NCBI RefSeq assembly: GCF_900109495.1 | Contig: NZ_FOAA01000011.1 | Coordinates: forward strand, 57,036 to 121,035 | Direction of reading: 5' to 3' | DNA: 64,000 bases | DNA from: Ectothiorhodospira marina | GTDB lineage: Bacteria; Pseudomonadota; Gammaproteobacteria; Ectothiorhodospirales; Ectothiorhodospiraceae | Shown here: positions 48,474 to 57,943 of the stretch, piece by piece | Numbering within the stretch: the stretch's first letter is position 1 | How the letters are laid out: each line of letters starts with the position of its first letter | Made by a program: the position numbers and the translations under genes | Notes under the pieces: generated by a model | Databases searched by the model: none | What the model saw: the letters and a program-made list of their open reading frames with translations, nothing else | Told to the model about the DNA's origin: nothing

Positions 48474-49049
48474 GTGGAAGCACCCCTGAAACAACGCCTG
48501 TTGGGCGCTACCGTGCTGGTGGCCCTGGCTGTGATCTTCCTGCCCATGCTGCTGGATGGCGCCGGACGAGAGGCCCGTCTGGATGCCAAACGGGCCATAC
48601 CCCCGGAGCCGGTGTTTGACCGCCCGTCTGCCGCGGCGCCCCGCACCGTGGCACCCGAGGTGTCCACGCCGAGGATGCTTCAGGCCCCGGCGCCCGACTC
48701 GGTGCGTGAGCCTCAGGCACGTCCCTTGCCGGATAATGCCGCGTCGCAGCCGGAGGCACCGGCGACGGAATCCCGCCCGTCAGCCCGTCCCCAGCCTGGC
48801 AGCACGCCAGTGTCCGGTGGCTGGGTGGTGCAGGTGGGCAGTTTCAGTCAGGAATCCAACGCCCGGGCCGAGACGGAGCGCCTCAGACAGGCCGGATTCC
48901 CGGCCTTCGTGGAACGCACTGAGGCGGAAGGGCGATCGCTCTTTCGTGTGAAGGTGGGCCCGGAACTGGAGCGGCGAGCTGCCCAGGGCCTCAAAACGCG
49001 GCTCCAGCAGGAGCAGGCGCTGGCGGGCATCGTTGTCACCCATCCGTGA
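48474..49049 (+). CDS. dedD: SPOR-domain membrane protein (DedD-like)
   Basis: A 191-residue bitopic protein: a short cytoplasmic N-terminus (EAPLKQRLLGA), one membrane helix (about 11-27), a Pro-rich periplasmic linker and a C-terminal SPOR domain (GWVVQVGSFSQESNARAETERLRQAGFPAFVE and VKVGPELERRAA) that binds denuded septal peptidoglycan. Position between folC and cvpA is that of dedD in E. coli and Pseudomonas. GTG start at 48474, with no strong ribosome site. The gap before it contains a GGGCCGG/CCGGCCC inverted repeat near 48410-48445. Confidence 0.88.
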   Translation: MEAPLKQRLLGATVLVALAVIFLPMLLDGAGREARLDAKRAIPPEPVFDRPSAAAPRTVAPEVSTPRMLQAPAPDSVREPQARPLPDNAASQPEAPATESRPSARPQPGSTPVSGGWVVQVGSFSQESNARAETERLRQAGFPAFVERTEAEGRSLFRVKVGPELERRAAQGLKTRLQQEQALAGIVVTHP

Positions 49050-49132
49050 CCGGGTTATTTTTCGGGCAAAGGGCCATTCGTGCCGTCGATCTTTGTTAAA
49101 ATCCCGGTCATGCTTCTGCAATCATTACGACA

Positions 49133-49627
49133 ATGATCTGGATCGATTTGGTTATCGTGGCCATCATCGCCATCTCGGCGGTGATCAGCCTGTTTCGGGG
49201 GTTCATCAAGGAGGCCATTTCGGTGGCCACTTGGGTGCTGGCTTTCCTGGTGTCGCTGACCTACTCGGCACCTTTATCCGAATACCTCCCCCTGGGAATC
49301 GAAGATCCGACGTTGTTGGTGGGGATCGCCTTTGCCATCCTCTTCATTCTCACCCTGATCATGGGTGGGGTGGTGAATATGCTGGCGGGCCAGTTGGTAA
49401 AAAAGACCGGTTTGTCCGGCACGGATCGAAGCATCGGCGCCGTTTTCGGCCTGGCGCGTGGCGTGGCCATCGTGGCCGTGGTGGTGCTGATGGCGGGCCT
49501 GACCGTCGTGCCCCAGGAACCCTGGTGGCAGGAAAGCCAGCTATTACCCCAATTTGAACGTATCGCGCTATGGATGCGTGACTTCCTGCCCCAGGATATC
49601 GCAGAGAACTTCTCCTTTGGGGATTGA
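49133..49627 (+). CDS. cvpA: CvpA family membrane protein
   Basis: A 164-residue inner-membrane protein with four hydrophobic helices. The start [30 protein letters not shown] is the CvpA signature (DxxL...GFIxE), and the later [13 protein letters not shown] motif is also present. It is named after colicin V production; the function in most bacteria is unclear, with links to envelope stress. It lies directly before purF, as in E. coli. Confidence 0.94.
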   Translation: MIWIDLVIVAIIAISAVISLFRGFIKEAISVATWVLAFLVSLTYSAPLSEYLPLGIEDPTLLVGIAFAILFILTLIMGGVVNMLAGQLVKKTGLSGTDRSIGAVFGLARGVAIVAVVVLMAGLTVVPQEPWWQESQLLPQFERIALWMRDFLPQDIAENFSFGD

Positions 49628-49677
49628 CCCCCGGATCGGGTTCCCCCGCTCTTTTTGAATCTTCAAGAGGCCTTCCC

Positions 49678-51186
49678 ATGTGCGGAATCGTCGGAATCGT
49701 CGGTCGCAGCCCTGTCAATCAGGCGCTGTACGACGCCCTGTTGGTATTGCAGCACCGGGGGCAGGATGCGGCCGGCATCGTGACCTGTGACCTGGAAGGC
49801 CACCTGCATTTGCGCAAGGACAACGGCTTGGTCAGGGATGTCTTCCATGAGCAGCATATGCGCAACCTGACCGGCCCTATGGGGATTGGTCATGTGCGTT
49901 ACCCCACCGCCGGCAGCGCGTCATCTGCCGAGGCCCAGCCATTTTACGTGAACTCCCCGTACGGCATCACCCTGGGGCACAACGGCAACCTCACCAACGC
50001 CAGTGACCTCAAGCGCGAACTCTTCCTTGAGGATCGACGCCATATCAATACCGAGTCGGATTCCGAAATCCTGCTGAACGTGCTGGCCCAGGAGCTGATT
50101 CGTCATGATGGCCTGGCGGTGACTCAGGATGAGATCTTCAACGCCGTGCGAGGCGTGCATCGTCGCTGCCAGGGGGCCTATGCCGTGGTGGCCATGGTGG
50201 CAGGTCGGGGGGTGCTGGGCTTCAGGGATCCCCATGGTATCCGTCCGGTCGTATTCGGGCGGCGGGAAACCCCGGAAGGACCCGAATACATGGTGGCCTC
50301 GGAAAGCGTGGCCCTGGACACCCTGGGTTTTGACCTGGTGCGGGATCTGGATCCGGGGGAAGCGGTCTACATCGAGATGGATGGTACGGTACACACCCGT
50401 CATTGCGCCGAACAGGCCACACTTTCACCCTGCATCTTCGAGTATGTGTATTTTGCCCGCCCCGACTCGGTCATCGACGATGTGGTCGTGCATCGGGCAC
50501 GCATGCGCATGGGAACGCGACTGGGCAAGAAGATCCTGCGGGAATGGCCGGACCACGACATCGATGTGATCATCCCCATACCGGACACCGGGCGCACCGT
50601 AGCCATCGAGATGGCCCATGAACTGAACGTGAAGTATCGGGAAGGCTTCATCAAGAACCGCTACATCGGCCGCACCTTCATCATGCCGGGTCAGACCCAG
50701 CGACGTAAGTCGGTACGCCAGAAACTCAATGCCATTGGCCTGGAGTTCAAGGGCAAGAATGTGCTGCTGGTGGATGACTCCATCGTGCGCGGCACCACCT
50801 CCCGCGAGATCGTCATGATGGCCCGGGAGTCCGGGGCCCGTAAGGTCTACTTTGCCTCCGCCGCGCCGCCGGTACGGTATCCCAACGTGTATGGCATCGA
50901 CATGCCGGCCGCACAGGAACTCATTGCTCATGGGCGCAGCGAGGACGAGGTCTGTGAGGCGGTGGCCGCCGACCGTCTGATCTATCAGGATCTGGAAGAT
51001 CTGGTGGGCGCCGTGCGCAAGGGCAATCCGCGTCTGGAAAATTTTGATTGTTCGGTGTTCACGGGGGAATATGTCACCCAGGTCAGTCGTGATTACCTGG
51101 CCCATCTGGAAGAGCGTCGCAATGATCTGGCCAAGAAGAAAAAGGAACGCGAATACGCCAACCTGGATCTGTATAACAACGCCTGA
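49678..51186 (+). CDS. purF: Amidophosphoribosyltransferase
   Basis: A 502-residue enzyme for the first committed step of purine synthesis. The start is the ATG at 49678 because the next residue must be the catalytic Cys ([15 protein letters not shown]); an in-frame start at 49624 would bury it. The N-terminal glutaminase ([20 protein letters not shown]) is joined to the PRPP-binding phosphoribosyltransferase domain with [18 protein letters not shown] near residue 365. The ribosome site is AAGAGG. Confidence 0.97.
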   Translation: MCGIVGIVGRSPVNQALYDALLVLQHRGQDAAGIVTCDLEGHLHLRKDNGLVRDVFHEQHMRNLTGPMGIGHVRYPTAGSASSAEAQPFYVNSPYGITLGHNGNLTNASDLKRELFLEDRRHINTESDSEILLNVLAQELIRHDGLAVTQDEIFNAVRGVHRRCQGAYAVVAMVAGRGVLGFRDPHGIRPVVFGRRETPEGPEYMVASESVALDTLGFDLVRDLDPGEAVYIEMDGTVHTRHCAEQATLSPCIFEYVYFARPDSVIDDVVVHRARMRMGTRLGKKILREWPDHDIDVIIPIPDTGRTVAIEMAHELNVKYREGFIKNRYIGRTFIMPGQTQRRKSVRQKLNAIGLEFKGKNVLLVDDSIVRGTTSREIVMMARESGARKVYFASAAPPVRYPNVYGIDMPAAQELIAHGRSEDEVCEAVAADRLIYQDLEDLVGAVRKGNPRLENFDCSVFTGEYVTQVSRDYLAHLEERRNDLAKKKKEREYANLDLYNNA

Positions 51187-51190
51187 TGCC

Positions 51191-51850
51191 GTGTTGAATC
51201 GCCTCCGCATCATGGCCATCCTGGCTCTGTGTCTGCTTGCCTTTGGCCCGATGGCGGGCGCGGGCTGGTATGTGGAAACCTTCGATAGGGAGCATGAGAT
51301 GGCGCCGTGGTATCAACCTGTCCTCAAGCGACTGCAGTCGGATTTCCCCGAATTCTTCGTGGCCGATCCGGTCGCCGTGGTGCGCATTGATGAACAGCGG
51401 CTCTACCTGATCCGGCAGGGAGAGATTCAGCGGGAATATCCGATTTCCACCTCCCGCTTTGGCATTGGCAATGAGGATGGCAGCCTGCGCACCCCACTGG
51501 GCGTGCATCGGATCCACAGCAAGTTTGGCGACGGCGCGCCCAGGGGCACGGTGTTCCGGGCCCGCGAGAACACGGGTCAGATCACGCCGATTGTCACCGC
51601 GCCTGAGCGTACTCCCCAGGACTTCGTCACCACCCGCATTCTCTGGCTGGAAGGGCTGGAGGACGGCGTGAACCGAGGGGAGGGGATCGATTCCTTCTCC
51701 CGCTATATTTATATTCATGGCACCGACGAGGAAGGTCTGATCGGTCAGCCCGCCTCGGAGGGCTGCGTGCGCATGACCAATGCGGATGTGATAGAACTGT
51801 TCGACACCATGCCCGAGGGGACGCTGGTGGTCATCCAGTCGTCACCCTGA
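51191..51850 (+). CDS. L,D-transpeptidase (YkuD family), periplasmic
   Basis: A 219-residue exported protein. The GTG at 51191 is taken because it gives a charged n-region (LNRLR) before the hydrophobic signal (IMAILALCLLAFGPMAGA); an ATG at 51212 would leave no positive charge. The catalytic domain begins at VAVVRIDEQRLYLIRQGEIQREYPISTS and has the active-site pattern IYIHGTDEEGLIG followed by ASEGCVRM, with the nucleophilic Cys. There are no LysM repeats, which resembles the short ErfK-type enzymes that cross-link peptidoglycan or attach lipoproteins. Starts 5 bp after purF. Confidence 0.9.
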   Translation: MLNRLRIMAILALCLLAFGPMAGAGWYVETFDREHEMAPWYQPVLKRLQSDFPEFFVADPVAVVRIDEQRLYLIRQGEIQREYPISTSRFGIGNEDGSLRTPLGVHRIHSKFGDGAPRGTVFRARENTGQITPIVTAPERTPQDFVTTRILWLEGLEDGVNRGEGIDSFSRYIYIHGTDEEGLIGQPASEGCVRMTNADVIELFDTMPEGTLVVIQSSP

Positions 51851-51883
51851 AAGCCCCAGCCTTAAGCAAGCAGAGGACAGCAT

Positions 51884-54052
51884 ATGAGCGAGTACGTCAC
51901 GGCGGGTCAGTTGCAGGTTGCCGCCCAACTGCACGATTTCATCAACCGGGAGGCCCTGCCGGGCACGAACGTCTCTGCCGAGGCCTTCTGGGGTGGCCTG
52001 GACCGGATGGTTCATGATCTGGCCCCCAGGAACCGTGCATTGCTGGAGAAGCGCGACGCCCTACAGGCGTCCATTGACGACTGGCACAAGGCGCATCCTG
52101 GCCCCGTGGATATGCAGGCCTATCAGGACTTCCTGCGGGAGTCCGGCTACCTGCTGCCCGAAGGCGAGGACTTCCAGGTCACCACGGCCCATGTGGATGC
52201 CGAAGTGGCCAGTCAGGCCGGACCGCAGTTGGTGGTGCCGGTCATGAATGCCCGCTATGCCCTGAATGCCGCCAACGCCCGTTGGGGCAGCCTGTATGAT
52301 GCCCTCTACGGCACCGACGCCATTGCCGATGCGGATGGCTGCGAGCGCGGGTCAGAGTTCAACCCGCGGCGTGGCGCCAAGGTGGTGGAGTTCGCCCGGC
52401 ATTTCCTGGACGATGCGGCCCCCCTGCAACAGGGCAGCCATGTCGGTTCCAAGGGCTATGCCGTGGTGGACGGCGTGCTTCGGGTCACCTGCGCCGACGG
52501 CAGCGAGACCGGCCTGAAGGTCCCGGGGCAGTTCAAGGGCTACCAGGGTGAGGCCTCGGCCCCCAAGGCGCTGCTCCTGGAGCACAACGGCATCCACTTC
52601 GAGATCCAGTTCGATGCCGCGCATCCCATCGGCAAGACCGATTCCGCCGGCATCAAGGATGTGCTCATGGAGGCAGCATTGACCGCCATCATGGACTGCG
52701 AGGACTCGGTGGCTGCGGTGGACGCTGAGGACAAGGTGGAGGTCTACCGTAACTGGCTGGGCCTCATGAAGGCTGACTTGTCCACCACCTTCGATAAGGG
52801 TGGACGCAGTGTGGAGCGGTCCATGCACCCGGACCGGGAATACACCACGCCCGAAGGCGGCCGCCTGGTGATGCAGGGTCGCTCGCTCATGTTCGTGCGC
52901 AACGTGGGGCACCTCATGACCATCGATGCCGTGCGTGACAAGGAGGGACAGCCGGTCCCCGAGGGCATCCTGGACGGGATGATCACCAGCCTGATCGCCC
53001 TGCACGACCTGAACAAGACCACCGGGCTGCGCAACTCCCGCACCGGTTCGGTGTATATCGTCAAGCCCAAGATGCACGGTCCCGAAGAGGTGGCCTTCAC
53101 CAATGAGCTGTTCGGGCAGATCGAGGATGCCCTGGGCATGCCCCGCAACACCCTGAAGGTGGGGGTGATGGACGAGGAACGGCGCACCACCTTGAACCTC
53201 AAGGCCTGTATCCGTGAGGTGAAGGAGCGCATTGTCTTCATCAATACCGGCTTCCTGGATCGCACCGGGGACGAGATGCATACCTCCATGGAGGCCGGCC
53301 CCATGATCCGCAAGGCCGCCATGAAGAACTCCCGCTGGTTGCAGGCCTATGAGGACTGGAACGTGGATGTGGGTCTGGCCTGTGGCCTCAAGGGACACGC
53401 CCAGATCGGCAAGGGCATGTGGGCCATGCCGGACCTGATGGCCGACATGCTCAAGCAAAAGGTGGGGCATCCCAAATCGGGCGCCAACACCGCCTGGGTG
53501 CCATCGCCCACGGCGGCCACGCTGCACGCCCTGCATTACCACCAGGTGAAGGTGGCGGATGTGCAGGCCCAGCTGGCGGGCCAACGCCGCGCCCGGCTGG
53601 AGGATATCCTCACCATCCCGGTGGAGGCCGATCCCCACTGGAGCGCCGAGGAGATTCAGCAGGAGCTGGACAACAACGCCCAGGGCATTCTGGGTTATGT
53701 GGTGCGCTGGATCGATCATGGTGTGGGCTGTTCCAAGGTGCCCGACATCAACAACGTGGGCCTCATGGAGGACCGGGCCACCCTGCGCATCTCCAGCCAG
53801 CATATCGCCAACTGGCTGCACCACGGTATCTGCAGTGAGGCCCAAGTGGTGGAGACCCTCAAGCGCATGGCCCAGGTGGTGGACGAGCAGAACGCCGCTG
53901 ACCCCACCTATCACGCCATGTCGGCCGACTTCAATGCTTCGGTGGCCTTCCAGGCGGCCTGTGATCTGGTCTTCAAGGGTCGCGAGCAACCCAACGGCTA
54001 CACGGAGCCGGTGCTGCACCGGCGCCGGATCGAGGCCAAGGCACGGGGCTGA
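51884..54052 (+). CDS. glcB: Malate synthase G
   Basis: A 722-residue single-chain malate synthase that condenses glyoxylate and acetyl-CoA; isoform G is about 725 residues against about 530 for isoform A. Signatures include [66 protein letters not shown] and [17 protein letters not shown], with the catalytic Asp and Cys region near the C-terminus. The start at 51884 follows AGAGGACAGCAT. No isocitrate lyase gene is in the window, so whether this serves the glyoxylate shunt or glycolate use cannot be told. Confidence 0.97.
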   Translation: MSEYVTAGQLQVAAQLHDFINREALPGTNVSAEAFWGGLDRMVHDLAPRNRALLEKRDALQASIDDWHKAHPGPVDMQAYQDFLRESGYLLPEGEDFQVTTAHVDAEVASQAGPQLVVPVMNARYALNAANARWGSLYDALYGTDAIADADGCERGSEFNPRRGAKVVEFARHFLDDAAPLQQGSHVGSKGYAVVDGVLRVTCADGSETGLKVPGQFKGYQGEASAPKALLLEHNGIHFEIQFDAAHPIGKTDSAGIKDVLMEAALTAIMDCEDSVAAVDAEDKVEVYRNWLGLMKADLSTTFDKGGRSVERSMHPDREYTTPEGGRLVMQGRSLMFVRNVGHLMTIDAVRDKEGQPVPEGILDGMITSLIALHDLNKTTGLRNSRTGSVYIVKPKMHGPEEVAFTNELFGQIEDALGMPRNTLKVGVMDEERRTTLNLKACIREVKERIVFINTGFLDRTGDEMHTSMEAGPMIRKAAMKNSRWLQAYEDWNVDVGLACGLKGHAQIGKGMWAMPDLMADMLKQKVGHPKSGANTAWVPSPTAATLHALHYHQVKVADVQAQLAGQRRARLEDILTIPVEADPHWSAEEIQQELDNNAQGILGYVVRWIDHGVGCSKVPDINNVGLMEDRATLRISSQHIANWLHHGICSEAQVVETLKRMAQVVDEQNAADPTYHAMSADFNASVAFQAACDLVFKGREQPNGYTEPVLHRRRIEAKARG

Positions 54053-54140
54053 CAGGTCCCGGAGTGCGCAAGGACCGCGCCTTTGCCCGGTCTTGCCCTC
54101 ATACGGTGACAGACAAAGGGGCGGTAGATCGGCCACTCGC

Positions 54141-54176
54141 CCGTGATGGGTGAGATACCCGTAATGGGTGAGATAC
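54141..54176. repeat. 18-bp tandem repeat, two copies
   Basis: CCGTGATGGGTGAGATAC is followed at once by CCGTAATGGGTGAGATAC, one mismatch in 18. Part of a third unit (GTAAT) follows. It lies 126-160 bp upstream of the promoter of the toxin-antitoxin pair, too far for a classical autoregulatory operator but possibly a protein-binding repeat. Confidence 0.8.
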
Positions 54177-54301
54177 ATGTAATCCAGACCCTGATCGCCG
54201 TCCTCCGCCCCGGCGATGAGCTTGGAGGGGACTGGCCCAGGCTGCGACCGGAGCAAGACCGTGTGGGTCTTGGCTGGCTGAGTGCGCCGCTACGCAGCAG
54301 G

Positions 54302-54330
54302 TTGTGAGGAGACTGATAAAAGACTATATT
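54302..54330 (+). promoter_or_regulatory. Predicted sigma70 promoter of the toxin-antitoxin operon
   Basis: TTGTGA (4 of 6) and TATATT (5 of 6) are separated by 17 bp in a short AT-rich patch. Transcription would start near 54337, about 20 bases before the antitoxin GTG. Confidence 0.55.
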
Positions 54331-54357
54331 AGGTCCGATTATTTCAGGAGCAGAGCC

Positions 54358-54633
54358 GTGCGCTACTCATCCCAAGTCAAGCCCATCAGCTACCTCAAGG
54401 CCAATGCCGCCGAGGTACTGACCCACCTTGCCGAAAACCGGGAACCCTTGGTCATCACGCAGAACGGGGAAGCCAAGGCTGTGCTGCAGGACGTTGCCTC
54501 CTTCGAGGAAACGCAGGAGACCTTAGCCCTTCTGAAGATCCTGGCGCTCGGCCAGCAGGACGTCGAGGCCGGTCGCCTTAAGCCGGTCGGCGATGTGGTG
54601 GCGCGTCTGCGTGCGAAGCGGACCGCGGTCTGA
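54358..54633 (+). CDS. Type II antitoxin, Phd/YefM family
   Basis: A 91-residue protein. GTG start at 54358 with CAGGAG eight bases upstream; the longer frame back to 54304 lies inside the promoter. The N-terminal half (VKPISYLKANAAEVLTHLAENREPLVITQNGEAKAVLQDVASFEE) is the DNA-binding and dimerization fold of YefM/Phd; the C-terminal tail (residues 60-91) would wrap the toxin. Its stop overlaps the toxin start as TGATG, so the pair is translationally coupled. Confidence 0.9.
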   Translation: MRYSSQVKPISYLKANAAEVLTHLAENREPLVITQNGEAKAVLQDVASFEETQETLALLKILALGQQDVEAGRLKPVGDVVARLRAKRTAV

Positions 54634-54974
54634 TGGCCGACAGGCCGACGCGCTACGCGGTTCTGCTTGCGCAAGGCGCAGAGCAGGACTTGGAGTCCAT
54701 TTACGACTACATCTGCGAGTTCGATGGCCCGGACCACGCGAACCATGTGCTCAACCGCTTGCTGGAGGTGGTGGAGGGGCTCGTCGAGTTTCCGGAGCGC
54801 GGGAGCTATCCGAAGGAGCTCATGGCGCTGGGCATCAAGGATTACCGCCAGACGGGGTTCAAACCCTACCGTGTGATCTATCGCGTCCTGGGCGACCGGG
54901 TCGTTATTTACTTGATCGCCGATGGTCGCCGGGACATGCAGTCCGTGCTGGCTCGCCGGCTTCTGGGTGCTTGA
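54633..54974 (+). CDS. Type II toxin, RelE/ParE superfamily
   Basis: A 113-residue protein with the RelE/ParE fold pattern: YAVLLAQGAEQDLESIYDYICEFDGPDHANHVLNRLLEVVEGL, then FPERGSYPKELMALGIKDYRQTGFKPYRVIYRVLGDRVVIYLIADGRRDMQSVLARRLL. The end DGRRDMQSVLARRLL carries the basic residues and the aromatic-free C-terminus usual in ParE-like toxins. Whether it cuts mRNA or poisons gyrase cannot be told from sequence. It is preceded by its antitoxin. Confidence 0.88.
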   Translation: MADRPTRYAVLLAQGAEQDLESIYDYICEFDGPDHANHVLNRLLEVVEGLVEFPERGSYPKELMALGIKDYRQTGFKPYRVIYRVLGDRVVIYLIADGRRDMQSVLARRLLGA

Positions 54975-55101
54975 CCCGCAGCATCCCGATAAAGCACGCC
55001 CAGGGTCACCACGGCCGCGATGAACGCCAGCAGGACCCCGCTCACAGCTATCCCATCAATCGCCGGGCGGAGGATGCACCAGCGCGCCACGAGGACCCAT
55101 T

Positions 55102-55794
55102 GTGACCGGGCAGGCGTTGGCCGTGATCGTGCCGGTCCTGAATGAGGCCGCCAATCTGCCGTCCCTGGCCCGAAACCTGGGTGCCGCAGTGGCCGAGGAC
55201 ACCGAAATCCTCCTGGTGGACGGCGGGAGCCTGGATGACACGGTGGCCGTGGCCGAGGGCCTTGGACTGCCGATCATCATCTCGGCACCCGGGCGGGCCC
55301 GTCAAATGAATGCCGGCGCAGCGGCGACCCGGGCACCGGTCCTCTTGTTCCTGCACGCCGATACCCACCTGCCCATGGGCGCCGACGCTCGGGTACTCGA
55401 TGCCCTGAAGGGCCGTTCCGGCTGGGGACGTTTCAATGTCCGTATTCGTGGGCGCAGCCGTGTGCTGCTCCCCCTGGTGGCGGCACTCATGAACCAACGC
55501 TCGCGTCTCACCGGGATTGCCACCGGCGATCAGGCCCTGTTCATGCGGCGTGAATTCTTCGATGCGGTGGGCGGCTTTCCGGATCAGCCCTTGATGGAAG
55601 ACATCGAGATCAGTCGCCGACTCGGGCGGATCACGACCCCCCGTTGCCTGCGGATGCGAGTGACCACCTCGGGACGACGCTGGGAACAGAACGGGGTGTG
55701 GCGGACCATCCTGCTCATGTGGCACCTGCGTTGGTCATACTGGCGCGGTACGCCAGCCCACACCCTGGCACAACGCTACAATGACCAGGGATGA
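55102..55794 (+). CDS. Family 2 glycosyltransferase, rSAM/selenodomain-associated transferase 2 (TIGR04283 type)
   Basis: A 230-residue soluble GT-A enzyme. It starts with ALAVIVPVLNEAANLPSLARNL, has the nucleotide-binding EILLVDGGSLDDT, the metal motif LHADTHLP (DxD-like) and PLMEDIEISRRLGR near the acceptor site. GTG start at 55102 behind GAGGA. It overlaps the next gene by ATGA and belongs with the ArsS-type radical SAM gene 0.7 kb downstream, an association described for this family. Its sugar substrate in arsenosugar synthesis is unproven here. Confidence 0.88.
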   Translation: MTGQALAVIVPVLNEAANLPSLARNLGAAVAEDTEILLVDGGSLDDTVAVAEGLGLPIIISAPGRARQMNAGAAATRAPVLLFLHADTHLPMGADARVLDALKGRSGWGRFNVRIRGRSRVLLPLVAALMNQRSRLTGIATGDQALFMRREFFDAVGGFPDQPLMEDIEISRRLGRITTPRCLRMRVTTSGRRWEQNGVWRTILLMWHLRWSYWRGTPAHTLAQRYNDQG

Positions 55795-56426
55795 GACAGG
55801 ACGCCATGCCCCCCGAAACGCATATCCTGATCTTTGCCAAGGCTCCCCGTGCCGGTCTGGCCAAGACCCGTCTCATCCCGGCGCTGGGCCCCCAGGGGGC
55901 GGCGGTGCTGGCCGAGCGTCTTCTGAACCATGCCATCCACGAGGCCCTGGGCGCCAGCCTTGGCCCGGTGACCCTGTTGAGAACGCCGGATGGGGCCGGT
56001 GCCTGGGCCGATATCCCGATGCCCCCGCGCCTGGCCACCGGACCTCAGGGAGAGGGCGATCTGGGTGCGCGCCTCGCCCGGGGTGCCGCGCGGGTGCTGT
56101 CCCGCGGACAAGGGGTGATCGTCATGGGCACCGACTGTCCCGGGCTCACCCAGGATCGTCTGCGTGCCATGGCAGTGGCCCTGGTCACCCATGATGCCGT
56201 CATGACCCCCGTGGCCGACGGGGGCTATGCGGCGTTGGCCCTGAGTCGTTTTCATTCGACCCTCTTCGAGGGGATCGATTGGAGCACCCCCCGGGTCGCC
56301 CAACAGACCCGTGAACGCATTCACGCATTGGGGTGGTCCCTGAGTGAGCAACCCGCATTGTGGGACATCGACGAGCCCGATGATCTGCGCCATCTCCCAG
56401 GGCACTGGGAGGAATGCACGACTTGA
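55791..56426 (+). CDS. rSAM/selenodomain-associated transferase 1 (TIGR04282/DUF2064)
   Basis: A 211-residue nucleotidyltransferase-like protein: HILIFAKAPRAGLAKTRLIPALGP is the cofactor loop seen in the DUF2064 family, followed by GDLGARLARGAARVL, VIVMGTDCPGLTQDRL with the metal Asp, and TPVADGGYAALAL. It overlaps the glycosyltransferase (ATGA) and ends 31 bp before the radical SAM gene. The reaction is not established; the fold resembles sugar-phosphate nucleotidyltransferases. Confidence 0.88.
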   Translation: MRQDAMPPETHILIFAKAPRAGLAKTRLIPALGPQGAAVLAERLLNHAIHEALGASLGPVTLLRTPDGAGAWADIPMPPRLATGPQGEGDLGARLARGAARVLSRGQGVIVMGTDCPGLTQDRLRAMAVALVTHDAVMTPVADGGYAALALSRFHSTLFEGIDWSTPRVAQQTRERIHALGWSLSEQPALWDIDEPDDLRHLPGHWEECTT

Positions 56427-56457
56427 CCGCCGCAGGGCCGGCCACGAAGGAGATTCC

Positions 56458-57417
56458 ATGAGCGCCATTCTGCAAAAAACGCAATCCACCACCTTCCCGG
56501 CCATCCGGCGTGGGCGGCTGGAAACCCTGCAGGTCAACGTGGGCTATGTCTGTAACCTGACCTGCTTTCATTGCCATGTGAATGCAGGGCCCAATCGTCG
56601 GGAGAAGATGGATCGCACCACTGCCGATCTGGTGCTTGATTATCTTCGCGGTGCCGGGATTCACACCCTCGACCTTACTGGCGGTGCGCCGGAGTTGAAC
56701 CCTCAGTTTCACTACCTGGTGGAGCAGGCGCGGGGGATGGGGGTGCATGTGATGGACCGTTGCAATCTCACGGTGCTGGAGCAGCCGGGCCAGGACGATC
56801 TGGCGGCCTTTCTGGCGGCCCACCAGGTGGAGGTGGTGGCCTCCCTGCCTTGCTACACCCAGGATCATGTGGACACCCAGCGCGGCGAGGGTGTCTTCGA
56901 GCAGAGCCTGGCAGGCCTGCGGCAACTGAACGCCGCGGGCTACGGACAACCCGGCAGCGACCTGGTGCTCAACCTGGTCTATAACCCGCTGGGGCCTGAT
57001 CTGCCGCCCCCGCAGGCGCAGTTGGAAGCCGACTACAAGGATCACCTGGCGCGGGACCATGGCATCGTATTCAACGGGTTGTTTGCCATCACCAACATGC
57101 CCATTCACCGTTTTGCAAAGCAGCTTCGCAAGAACGGTCAGTACGAGGCCTACATGATGCTCCTGAAGGACGCCTATCGGGATGAGAACCTGGCAGGCCT
57201 CATGTGCCGAAACCTGCTCAGCGTGGACTGGCAGGGCTACGTGTACGATTGCGATTTCAACCAGATGCTGCGCCTTCCCCTGGGGGCTGGCACACGGCAG
57301 CGTACCCATCTGCGGGAGGTGATCCACCGGGACCTGGAGGGCGCATCCATCACGGTTGCGGATCATTGCTATGGGTGCACGGCCGGCCAGGGTTCCAGTT
57401 GCGGCGGGGCGCTCTGA
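56458..57417 (+). CDS. arsS: ArsS-type radical SAM protein (arsenosugar biosynthesis)
   Basis: A 319-residue radical SAM enzyme. The ATG at 56458 is behind AAGGAG. The cluster motif is CNLTCFHC (Cys32, Cys36, Cys39); the C-terminal domain is Cys-rich and ends CYGCTAGQGSSCGGAL, where some relatives carry selenocysteine, hence the name of the family. ArsS makes dimethylarsinoyl-ribosides from methylated arsenic and SAM. The two upstream transferases are its usual partners. No arsM methyltransferase is in the window, so the pathway is incomplete here. Confidence 0.88.
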   Translation: MSAILQKTQSTTFPAIRRGRLETLQVNVGYVCNLTCFHCHVNAGPNRREKMDRTTADLVLDYLRGAGIHTLDLTGGAPELNPQFHYLVEQARGMGVHVMDRCNLTVLEQPGQDDLAAFLAAHQVEVVASLPCYTQDHVDTQRGEGVFEQSLAGLRQLNAAGYGQPGSDLVLNLVYNPLGPDLPPPQAQLEADYKDHLARDHGIVFNGLFAITNMPIHRFAKQLRKNGQYEAYMMLLKDAYRDENLAGLMCRNLLSVDWQGYVYDCDFNQMLRLPLGAGTRQRTHLREVIHRDLEGASITVADHCYGCTAGQGSSCGGAL

Positions 57418-57667
57418 CCGGGTCGTCAGGACCCACCGGACACCCCAGGCCTTGGTCCATGAGCAGGTGGTCTGCATCGGCAAGGCGCTCCACGCATCAA
57501 CTGAACGGACGTCTCAGTCATGGGCGGCGTCCCTAAGTATTAACACTGTAGGTATTCATCCGAATGTTGGTCAGGGGTGACGCGGCCTATTCTGAAATCA
57601 AGCTCAAGGTACACGGCAACACCGCCTTGGGATGAGATCCGAAACCGCGATTGGAAGGAGAATGACC
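57418..57667. other. 250-bp gap after the radical SAM gene
   Basis: I see no gene, terminator hairpin or repeat here. The stretch near 57530-57560 is AT-rich (AAGTATTAACACTGTAGGTATTC) and may carry a promoter for the small secreted protein, but no good pair of boxes was found. Confidence 0.5.
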
Positions 57668-57943
57668 ATGAAAACCCTGACCTTGAAAAACAGCCTCATT
57701 GCCGGCACCGCCACGATGATCATCGCCACCACGGGCCAGGCCATTAGCTCCGAGTGGGATCATCTGTTGCAGACCTATGTGCCGGCGGGCGCGGCATACC
57801 AGACCACCCTGACCACGCCACCCAGCGACGCGCGTGCCTCAACGGGCAACGTGGTGGTGGGTTCGGTCTATGATCCGCACCTGCAGGCCTTTGTGGGCAA
57901 GGTGGAGGACCAACCGGTGGGTTCGCCCCGTTCAGCCGCATAG
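57668..57943 (+). CDS. Small exported protein of unknown function
   Basis: A 91-residue protein with a clear signal peptide (MKTLTLKNSLIAGTATMIIATTGQA) and a mature part of about 65 residues. The ATG at 57668 is chosen because AAGGAG lies seven bases upstream; the ATG at 57662 would sit too close. It ends in a Ser/Ala-rich tail (VGSPRSAA) and may be the 5' part of a gene broken by a frameshift, because a well-coded frame continues right after it (see next entry). I do not recognise the family. Confidence 0.6.
   Translation: MKTLTLKNSLIAGTATMIIATTGQAISSEWDHLLQTYVPAGAAYQTTLTTPPSDARASTGNVVVGSVYDPHLQAFVGKVEDQPVGSPRSAA

Larger units (their letters stand above)
54053..54357. other. 305-bp gap between glcB and the toxin-antitoxin pair
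   Basis: No convincing gene. It holds an 18-bp tandem repeat (54141-54176) and a good promoter at its right end. A 53-codon frame (54146-54307) crosses the repeat, but has no ribosome site and no recognised family. Confidence 0.6.

Noticed and set aside
54146..54307. A 53-codon frame across the 18-bp tandem repeat, starting MGEIPVMGEIH
   Set aside because: No ribosome site, no recognised family, and it overlaps the -35 box of the toxin-antitoxin promoter.
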